Below are positions 5,199-10,006 of a DNA stretch of 10,006 nucleotides, one piece after another. The notes under the pieces were generated by a model. The model was not told where the DNA came from. It searched no databases and saw nothing but the letters and a program-made list of their open reading frames with translations. This DNA is from Pedococcus sp. GTDB taxonomy: Bacteria; Actinomycetota; Actinomycetes; Actinomycetales; Dermatophilaceae. Numbering within the stretch: the first letter of the stretch is position 1; the number at the start of each line of letters is the position of its first letter. The stretch covers positions 1 through 10,006 of the forward strand of contig JAICSZ010000045.1 of the NCBI GenBank assembly GCA_025936615.1, read 5' to 3'. The position numbers and the translations under genes were made by a program.

Positions 5199-6374
5199 AT
5201 GCGCGACCTGCGGCTGATCGGCGTCCACGAGGACGGCCAGCACCTGCTGCTGTCCGACTCCGACGGGGAGCGCTACCGCGTCGGCCTCGACGAGCAGCTG
5301 CGGGTGGCTGCCCGGCGCGACCGCGCCCGGTTCGGCCAGCTGCAGATCGAGCTCGACGGCGGCATGCGGCCGCGCGAGGTGCAGGCACTGATCCGGGCCG
5401 GCCTGTCCGCCGAGGAGGTCGCTGACCGCGCCGGCTGGACGGTCGAGAAGGTGCGCCGTTACGAGGGCCCGATCCTCGCCGAGCGCGAACACGTGGCCGG
5501 GCTCGCCCAGGTGGTGCGACTTCGCGGCAGCGCGGGCAGCTCCGGCGGCGCCACCACCCTCGCGGCACGGGTGAGCCAGCGGTTGTCGGGTCGCGGCGTC
5601 GACCCCGCGACGGCGGAGTGGGACGCGGCCCGCGGTGAGCGTGGCGACTGGACCGTGCTCGTCACCTTCCCTGCGGGCGGGCGCGAGCGCCAGGCGCGGT
5701 GGAGCTTCGACGTGCGCGCCCGGACCGTGGTGGCGGTCGACGACGAGGCCCGGTGGCTCAGCGAGGAGGACTCCGGCAGCACGCTGCCGGCGCCCCACCT
5801 CGTCACCGCACCGCCCCGGCCCAACACCGTCTACGACGTGGAGGCGGAGGGTGGGTTGTCCTCCACCGGTCACGCGCGCCACGGGGAGCCGGGCGCGGAC
5901 GAGCCGCTCGACCTCATGTCGGCGATGCGCGAGCGGGCCGCCCACCGGGGCCGGACCAGGCGCCGCAAGAGCGCCCCCAGCCAGACCCCGCTCGACGAGG
6001 CGCCCCGCGAGGACGCCCTGCCGCTGGAGGACATCACGTTCGACCCAGAGAGCATGCCCCCACCTCCGGCAGCCCGGGGAACCCACCCCAGGGACGAGGC
6101 CACGGCGCAGGAGCCTGCGCACGACGTCGGCGACGACGTGCTGCCGAAGGGCGAGGACGAATCGGGGGAAGGGCAGTCGGGCGAGAAGGAGACCGACGAG
6201 ATGGCGTCGGCTGTGCAGCAGTCGGACGTGAAGGGCACGGACGTGAAGGGCTCGGATGCCAACAAGCCCGGCGACGCCCCACCGGCCCGGTCCCAGCGTC
6301 CGCCCCGCAAGGGCGGACGGAGGAGCGTGCCCAGCTGGGACGACGTGATGTTCGGGGCCAAGCCCCAGGACTGA
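5199..6374 (+). CDS. sepH: Septation protein SepH (DUF3071)
   Basis: SepH is an actinobacterial cell-division protein shown in Streptomyces and Mycobacterium to bind FtsZ and promote its assembly; it acts at the division site in the cytoplasm. From the 5199 ATG the product is 391 residues. The conserved N-terminal domain opens MRDLRLIGVHEDGQHLLLSD and contains the helix-turn-helix stretch MRPREVQALIRAGLSAEEVA (56-75), then GWTVEKVRRYEGPILAEREH (79-98). A second conserved block is WTVLVTFPAGGRERQARWSF (151-170) with VDDEARWLSEE. Residues 190-370 are acidic, Pro- and Ala-rich and probably disordered, including a 15-bp DNA repeat. The extreme C-terminus RRSVPSWDDVMFGAKPQ (374-390) is the second conserved SepH patch. 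An in-frame ATG at 5133 with its own ribosome site could add 22 residues. The gene stands alone on the plus strand between two leftward operons. Confidence 0.95.
   Translation: MRDLRLIGVHEDGQHLLLSDSDGERYRVGLDEQLRVAARRDRARFGQLQIELDGGMRPREVQALIRAGLSAEEVADRAGWTVEKVRRYEGPILAEREHVAGLAQVVRLRGSAGSSGGATTLAARVSQRLSGRGVDPATAEWDAARGERGDWTVLVTFPAGGRERQARWSFDVRARTVVAVDDEARWLSEEDSGSTLPAPHLVTAPPRPNTVYDVEAEGGLSSTGHARHGEPGADEPLDLMSAMRERAAHRGRTRRRKSAPSQTPLDEAPREDALPLEDITFDPESMPPPPAARGTHPRDEATAQEPAHDVGDDVLPKGEDESGEGQSGEKETDEMASAVQQSDVKGTDVKGSDANKPGDAPPARSQRPPRKGGRRSVPSWDDVMFGAKPQD
6223..6252 (+). repeat. Two-copy 15-bp in-frame repeat in the sepH linker
   Basis: CGGACGTGAAGGGCA (6223-6237) and CGGACGTGAAGGGCT (6238-6252) differ only at the last base, and a partial third copy (CGGATG) follows. 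They encode the charged repeat (S/T)DVKG in the disordered part of SepH, just before the conserved C-terminus. Copy number could vary without breaking the frame. Confidence 0.75.
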
Positions 6375-6396
6375 CCCGGCGAAGAGGTCTGCCGGG
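6375..6396. terminator. Hairpin between convergent sepH and tdk
   Basis: CCCGGC (6375-6380) and GCCGGG (6391-6396) form perfect 6-bp arms around a 10-base loop. The hairpin starts directly after the sepH stop codon and ends 3 bases before the tdk stop. The placement between convergent genes suggests a bidirectional terminator. There is no U-tract on either strand, which is common for actinobacterial hairpins, so termination efficiency is uncertain. Confidence 0.5.
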
Positions 6397-6399
6397 CAG

Positions 6400-7074
6400 C
6401 TACTGCTGCGGGACCGGGCAGACGTCGAGGTCGAACGGCAGGACGTCCGGTGACGACGCGGCTGCCCGGGCCGCCGCGGAGTTCATCCGCCGCATGAAGT
6501 GGCGCCGGCACAGCACCTCGTACTCCACGAGCTTCTCGTTGCCGGCGGTGGTGTCCCCCACCACGACCTGCTCGCCCTCGACGACCATCACGCCGTCGAC
6601 GACGCGGGCGTTGTGGGTGGCCCGCCGGCCACACCAGCACAGTGCCTCGACCTGCAGGACCTGGACCTTGTCGGCCAGCTCGATGAGCCGGCGCGATCCG
6701 GGGAACAGCTCGGTGCGGAAGTCGGCGGTGATGCCGAAGGCGAACACGTCGACATCCATCTCGTCGACGATCCGGGCGAGCTGCTCGACCTGGGCGGGTG
6801 TGTAGAACTGGGCCTCGTCACAGATGAGGTAGTCGACGGGCTGTCCGCTGGTGGCGTGCTCGACCACCGTCTCCCAGAAGTCGAGGTCGTCCTGGACCTC
6901 GTGGGCCGGGGTGGACAGGCCCAGCCGTGAGGAGAGGACGTCGCTGCCGGCCCGGTCGAGCTTGCTGAAGATCAGCCCGCGCCGTCCCCTGGCGCGGTGG
7001 TTGTGGTCCATCTGCAGCGCGAGGGTGGACTTGCCGGAGTCCATGGTCCCGGAGAAGAAGACGAGCTCGGCCAC
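6400..7074 (-). CDS. tdk: Thymidine kinase (type II)
   Basis: Phosphorylates thymidine (and deoxyuridine) with ATP to dTMP in the pyrimidine salvage pathway. The 224-residue product has the P-loop SGTMDSGKST (8-17), the catalytic DEAQF motif (86-90, Glu87 as base) and GITADFRTELFPGS (114-127). It also has zinc-lobe ligands LCWCGRRA (Cys146, Cys148) and VLCRRH (Cys189, His192), and the substrate-binding lasso preceding YEVLC. The C-x-C/C-x2-H arrangement resembles E. coli thymidine kinase. The GTG at 7074 gives MAELVFFSGT, the expected N-terminus. It starts 11 bases after the phosphodiesterase stop and is the last gene of the DUF5998 operon. The short C-terminal extension (about 200-224) is Ala-rich. 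TAGGGT upstream may serve as a -10 or a weak ribosome site. It converges on sepH across a hairpin. Confidence 0.97.
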   Translation of the reverse strand: MAELVFFSGTMDSGKSTLALQMDHNHRARGRRGLIFSKLDRAGSDVLSSRLGLSTPAHEVQDDLDFWETVVEHATSGQPVDYLICDEAQFYTPAQVEQLARIVDEMDVDVFAFGITADFRTELFPGSRRLIELADKVQVLQVEALCWCGRRATHNARVVDGVMVVEGEQVVVGDTTAGNEKLVEYEVLCRRHFMRRMNSAAARAAASSPDVLPFDLDVCPVPQQ

Positions 7075-7082
7075 GAGGCGAC

Positions 7083-7088
7083 ACCCTA
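7083..7088 (-). promoter_or_regulatory. Possible -10 element (TAGGGT) just upstream of tdk
   Basis: On the minus strand TAGGGT ends 8 bases before the GTG of tdk, the same arrangement as at dut. Its first three bases are also the TAG stop codon of the phosphodiesterase gene. It could give tdk its own nearly leaderless transcript, or act only as a weak AGGG ribosome site. No -35 is apparent. Confidence 0.25.
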
Positions 7089-8234
7089 TGCGCTGTCGCG
7101 CGCGGGCAGGTGGAAGAGCGGGACGGCCGACTCGTCGGGTGTCAGCGACCCGTGCAGCCCGAGCAGGGCGAGCAGCTTGGGGCGGGCCCGGCGCGAGTCG
7201 ACGATCGCGAAGTTGTCGCGCATCGCGACCACGAGGTCACCGATCCGCGGCAGGTTGGGTTCGCTCACGGGGCCGAACCACCCCTGCGCCACTGCCTGCT
7301 CGCGGGTGCGGATCCAGGCCCGCTCCGCCACCCGCGAGGTCCAGGTCGCGAGCACGTCGTCCGCCGCGCCGTCCTGGCAGTAGAGCTGCAGTGCGCGGGG
7401 CTCCCCACCGACGTGGCGGACACCTGCTGCCAGCTCGGGGTCGTGGGCGAGGTCGATGCGCAGGGCGTGCGGTGCGTCGACCATGCCGTGGTCGGCGGTG
7501 ATGTAGACCGCGGTGTCGCTCGGGACCGTCCGGACCAGCCGGGCCAGCTCGCGGTCGATCGCCTCGAGCTCCTCGCCCCACTCCCAGGACGCGCACCCGT
7601 GGACGTGCCCCACCTTGTCCAGGTCGCCCCAGTAGAGGTACACCAGCGCCCGCCGGCTCGCCCGCACCGCGGCCACGGATGCGTCGACGCGGTCGGCCAT
7701 GGTGGCGGCCGCGCGGAACCGGCCGCCGCGGACCGCCGCCCGGGTCAGGCCGGACCCGTCGAAGAAGCCGGGGCCGATCCGGGTCACGTCCACGCCGTCG
7801 CGCTCGGCCATCTCGAAGACGGTGGGCTCCGGCTGCCAGGCCAGCGGGTCGGGCCCGTCCTCCCAGGACAGCTCGTTGACCAAGCGGTCCTCGCCGGGGA
7901 CGAGCACCTCGTAGCCGAGCAGCCCGTGGGCGCCCGGCGGGAGCCCGGTGCCGAAGGTCCCCATGGACGTCGCCGTGGTGGACGGGAAGCCCGCCGTGAT
8001 CCGGTATGCCGCGGGCAACAGCGAGCGCAGGAAGGGCGCGTGTCCGCCGCGTCGCCGGACCAGCTCGTACCCCAGGCCGTCGACGAGGACCACGACGGCC
8101 CTGCGGGCCGGGCGCATCGGGACCGTGTCGGAGGCGTCGTAGCGGCTCACCCCCAGGCTGGCCGCGACGCCGGGCAGCACACCGGCCAGCCCGGTGCGGT
8201 CGTAGTGGGGCGCCTGCAGGCCCGCGTGGGGCAT
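7086..8234 (-). CDS. Alkaline-phosphatase-superfamily phosphodiesterase / nucleotide pyrophosphatase
   Basis: A 382-residue enzyme of the type I phosphodiesterase/NPP group, which uses two metal ions and a Thr nucleophile to hydrolyse phosphodiesters or pyrophosphates. Visible active-site elements: VVVLVDGLGYE (47-57, metal ligand Asp52); FPSTTATSMGTFGTGLPPG (83-101, likely nucleophile Thr87); YWGDLDKVGHVHG (201-213, Asp206 and His210); ITADHGMVD (245-253, Asp248 and His249); and a late His in LGLHGSLT (358-365, His361). No signal peptide or membrane segment is seen, so it appears cytoplasmic; the substrate is unknown. The ATG at 8234 is two bases after the DUF5998 stop (TAG-GC-ATG) with only a weak Shine-Dalgarno, so translation is probably coupled. 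Context with tdk might suggest nucleotide turnover, but this is inference. The longer open frame to 8540 overlaps DUF5998 and is rejected. Confidence 0.92.
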   Translation of the reverse strand: MPHAGLQAPHYDRTGLAGVLPGVAASLGVSRYDASDTVPMRPARRAVVVLVDGLGYELVRRRGGHAPFLRSLLPAAYRITAGFPSTTATSMGTFGTGLPPGAHGLLGYEVLVPGEDRLVNELSWEDGPDPLAWQPEPTVFEMAERDGVDVTRIGPGFFDGSGLTRAAVRGGRFRAAATMADRVDASVAAVRASRRALVYLYWGDLDKVGHVHGCASWEWGEELEAIDRELARLVRTVPSDTAVYITADHGMVDAPHALRIDLAHDPELAAGVRHVGGEPRALQLYCQDGAADDVLATWTSRVAERAWIRTREQAVAQGWFGPVSEPNLPRIGDLVVAMRDNFAIVDSRRARPKLLALLGLHGSLTPDESAVPLFHLPARDSA

Positions 8235-8236
8235 GC

Positions 8237-8842
8237 CTAGCGGCCGATGCTGGCCGAGAGCTCCCTGGCGAACCCCAGCGCCTGCTGCAGTGCGGGCTCC
8301 CCCTCGGCGTCGGCGCTGATCCGCAGCGAGATGTCGTCGGAGGAGATGCTGCCCTCGTAGCCGTGGTCGGCCTCGCAGTCGGGGTCCCCACAGGTCGCCG
8401 GCAGCAGGTCGATGCGGTCCACCGCGCCCCAGCCGAGGGTGAGCGTGATCTCGCGTCCCAACGAGCCGGGGCGGTAGTGCTGCGGCTCGGCCACCACGTG
8501 CGTGAGCATCACGCCGCGCACAGCGCTCAGTGGCACGCACTCGGTGGTGGCGGTGGCGGTGTCGGCGTGGTCGGGACGCTCGTCGGTGTGGTCGTCGGCG
8601 TGCGCGACCACCAGCCGCGTCGCGGTCAGCGCGAGGACGGTGATGTGGCGACGCACGGAGTCCTGGTCGAAGGTCGTCTCCTGGTGCACCAGGTGCGACA
8701 CCACCTGCTCGTTCCCGAGAGCCGCCTGGACCACGTCACCGACGAGCGCCGGGTAGTAGCCGGCCCGCTCGATCGCGCGGGTGAGGTCCTCGGGCAGCGG
8801 TGCAACGGCTGCGCGCGAGGTGTCCGAGGAGGTGGTGCCCAT
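8237..8842 (-). CDS. DUF5998 family protein
   Basis: A 201-residue soluble protein of unknown function, conserved next to the phosphodiesterase gene in actinobacteria. The ATG at 8842 gives MGTTSSDTSRAAVAPLPEDL. Residues 20-55 are helical (AIERAGYYPALVGDVVQAAL, about 24-43). Residues 64-80 (RRHITVLALTATRLVVAH) and 101-140 are beta-rich, which resembles a bacterial PH-like fold; that comparison is only a guess. A distinctive segment CGDPDCEADHGYEG (151-164) has two Cys and one His that might bind a metal. The segment ISSDDISLRISADAEG (166-181) and a C-terminal helix follow. There is no Shine-Dalgarno. A CACAAT element ends exactly 6 bases before the ATG, which suggests a leaderless transcript. 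It is likely the first gene of the operon DUF5998-phosphodiesterase-tdk, 37 bases after the upstream synthetase. Confidence 0.88.
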   Translation of the reverse strand: MGTTSSDTSRAAVAPLPEDLTRAIERAGYYPALVGDVVQAALGNEQVVSHLVHQETTFDQDSVRRHITVLALTATRLVVAHADDHTDERPDHADTATATTECVPLSAVRGVMLTHVVAEPQHYRPGSLGREITLTLGWGAVDRIDLLPATCGDPDCEADHGYEGSISSDDISLRISADAEGEPALQQALGFARELSASIGR

Positions 8843-8848
8843 CGCGCC

Positions 8849-8854
8849 ATTGTG
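8849..8854 (-). promoter_or_regulatory. Candidate -10 (CACAAT) for a leaderless DUF5998 transcript
   Basis: On the minus strand CACAAT differs from TATAAT at two positions, and is followed by six bases and then the ATG. Transcription would therefore begin at or next to the start codon, which fits the lack of a Shine-Dalgarno. Leaderless mRNAs are common in actinobacteria. A clear -35 is absent. Confidence 0.4.
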
Positions 8855-8859
8855 CCGCA

Positions 8860-8871
8860 CCCTGTTCAGGG
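8860..8871. repeat. Short inverted repeat CCCTG-TT-CAGGG upstream of DUF5998
   Basis: Perfect 5-bp arms around a 2-base centre, lying between the candidate -10 of DUF5998 and the stop of the upstream synthetase. It could be an operator or a weak hairpin; with such short arms a chance occurrence in GC-rich DNA is possible. Confidence 0.3.
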
Positions 8872-8879
8872 CCGCCGCG

Positions 8880-10006
8880 TCAGGTGAGGGTGCGCCGGCC
8901 GGGGTCCTTGCGCCGCGGAGCGGGTGCGAGCGTGATCTCGGCGCCGAGGACGTCGACACCTCCCGGGTGCGTGTTGACCGGGTTGAGGACGAGGCTGGCG
9001 ACCTCGGGCAGGTTGTCGGCCAGCACCGACACCCGCGCCACGAGGTCCGCGAGCGCGGCCAGGTCGACCGGGGCGGCACCGCGGTGCCCGTGCAGCAAGG
9101 GCGCGGACTTGACCGAGGACAGCAGGTCCGCCACGTCCACGTCCGTGAGCGGCGGGATCCGGTAGCCGATGTCGCCGAGCAGCTCAGTGGGCAGGCCCGC
9201 GATGCTGAAGGACACCACCGGTCCGAACAGCGGGTCCTCGTCGGAGCGCACGACGCAGGAGACCCCCGGCGTGGCCATCTTCTGGACGACGAACGTGTTG
9301 GCTCCCAGCGGAGCCAGGCGGGCGTCCAGGCCCGCGAACGCCTCGCGCAGCTGTGCCTCCGAGGACAGGTCGACCCGGATGCCGCCCAGGCCGGACTGGT
9401 GGCGCAGCAGCGGTGCCACCGACTTGACCACGACGGGGTAGCCGAGCTCCCGGGCTGCCGCCACGGCCTCGTCCTCGGTGCGGACCGGGACCGTGTGCCA
9501 CGGCTCGATGCCGTAGGCCGACAGCAGCCTGTCGACCTCCGCGGGCTCGAGCCGCCGGCCGCTCGGGACCTGCGCGAGCACCTCCTCGACCACCCGCTCA
9601 GCTGCGCCGCGGTCCATGCCCTCCGGCCGCACCGGCACTCCGCGGTCGCGAGCCCGCCACGCGGCGTACCGGGTCGCTGCCGCCAGCGCGCGCACGGCGT
9701 CCTCGGGGAGGCCGTATGACGGAACCACCTCGGTGCGCCCGTCGGGCGCCTCGCCAGACAGCCGGTCGAAGACGCCTCGCATGCCCAGGAACGTTGCCAC
9801 GCAGGGCTTCTCGGACAGCAGGGCGGCGTCGCGGACCGCGGTGGCGACGTCCTCGTCGAGCGTGACGAGCGGCGGGATGAAGCAGGTCAGGACGCTGTCG
9901 ACCCGCGGGTCGTCGAACGCCTCTCCCAGAGCGGCCGCGAACGCCTCTCCCCGCGCCTCGCTCGGCAGCGAGACCGGGCCGTGGGCCACCTCCAGGCCCC
10001 AGCTGA
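8880..10006 (-). CDS. ADP-forming acyl-CoA (acetate-CoA ligase-like) synthetase, C-terminal part
   Basis: The last 374 codons of a leftward gene whose start lies beyond the right edge; the frame is open to the edge (…SWGLEVAHGPVSLPSEA). The visible part fits NDP-forming acyl-CoA synthetases. First comes a succinyl-CoA-ligase-like flavodoxin domain (about 9560-10006; VDSVLTCFIPPLVTLDEDVA, EKPCVATFLG). Then comes an ATP-grasp domain (about 8920-9545): LEPAEVDRLLSAYGIEPWHT, ELGYPVVVKSVAPLL, then HQSGLGGIRVDL, TFVVQKMATPGVSCVV, FGPVVSFSIAGLPTELLGDI, and the C-terminal LVLNPVNTHPGGVDVLGAEI. The family couples acyl-CoA cleavage or synthesis to ADP/ATP. Many actinobacterial members also carry a GNAT acetyltransferase or cyclic-nucleotide-binding domain at the end not visible here, so the full role cannot be decided. 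The internal GTG at 9989 is not a start. DUF5998 follows after 37 bases. Confidence 0.9.
   Translation of the reverse strand, partial: SWGLEVAHGPVSLPSEARGEAFAAALGEAFDDPRVDSVLTCFIPPLVTLDEDVATAVRDAALLSEKPCVATFLGMRGVFDRLSGEAPDGRTEVVPSYGLPEDAVRALAAATRYAAWRARDRGVPVRPEGMDRGAAERVVEEVLAQVPSGRRLEPAEVDRLLSAYGIEPWHTVPVRTEDEAVAAARELGYPVVVKSVAPLLRHQSGLGGIRVDLSSEAQLREAFAGLDARLAPLGANTFVVQKMATPGVSCVVRSDEDPLFGPVVSFSIAGLPTELLGDIGYRIPPLTDVDVADLLSSVKSAPLLHGHRGAAPVDLAALADLVARVSVLADNLPEVASLVLNPVNTHPGGVDVLGAEITLAPAPRRKDPGRRTLT

Noticed and set aside
4448..5200. Long extension of the ferrochelatase reading frame to 624 codons
   Set aside because: The added part is Arg/Pro/Gly-rich out-of-frame reading of the TRIC gene; the GTG at 4447 gives the normal family length and overlaps the TRIC stop.
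5699..6805. 368-codon plus-strand frame overlapping sepH and tdk
   Set aside because: Arg/Gly-rich out-of-frame reading of sepH that continues antisense to tdk; both real genes have clear family motifs.
7110..8240. 376-codon plus-strand open frame opposite the phosphodiesterase gene
   Set aside because: It is a mirror frame caused by high GC; its product has no recognisable domain, while the minus strand has a complete set of active-site motifs.
1..10006. Search for a defence system, biosynthetic cluster, toxin-antitoxin pair or mobile element
   Set aside because: All sizeable genes belong to conserved actinobacterial housekeeping or conserved-unknown families in a known gene order; no transposase, integrase, att repeats, tRNA or base-composition break was seen.

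Overview
This is a high-GC, gene-dense chromosomal segment from an actinobacterium. The evidence is the set of lineage-typical genes: sepH (DUF3071), a DUF4193 zinc-ribbon protein, DUF3710, DUF5998, a ferrochelatase with a cysteine-rich C-terminus, and the order DUF4193-dut-DUF3710-OB-fold, which is also known from Mycobacterium and Streptomyces. From general impression the protein sequences look like the Intrasporangiaceae/Dermatophilaceae group, but this cannot be settled without a search. No tRNA, rRNA, CRISPR array, insertion sequence, phage gene or sign of recent transfer was seen.

Layout: three leftward operons are separated by two single rightward genes. (1) On the right, leftward: the 3' end of an ADP-forming acyl-CoA synthetase (8880-10006), then DUF5998, an alkaline-phosphatase-superfamily phosphodiesterase, and thymidine kinase (6400-8842). 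(2) Rightward sepH (5199-6374) converges on tdk across a short hairpin. (3) In the middle, leftward and tightly coupled: a TRIC/UPF0126 membrane protein, ferrochelatase, and an inositol-monophosphatase-family enzyme (2445-5079). (4) A rightward 61-residue unknown protein (2275-2460) overlaps the 3' end of the phosphatase gene. (5) On the left, leftward: DUF4193, dUTPase, DUF3710 and a truncated OB-fold protein (1-1967).

Themes: nucleotide metabolism (dut, tdk), haem synthesis (ferrochelatase), cell division (SepH), and several conserved actinobacterial proteins of unknown role. Start and stop codons overlap or nearly touch at several junctions (GTGA at 1123-1126 and 4444-4447, a one-base overlap at 3326, a two-base gap at 8235-8236), so translational coupling is likely in all three operons.

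The only gene-free stretch above 300 bases is 1968-2274, a divergent control region. It holds a perfect 11-bp tandem repeat resembling an actinobacterial PHO box, and a separate 7-bp-arm inverted repeat. I see no clear undescribed multi-gene system. The best leads are regulatory: the PHO-box-like repeat, two back-to-back -10 elements between the TRIC gene and sepH, and an identical start context at dut and tdk.
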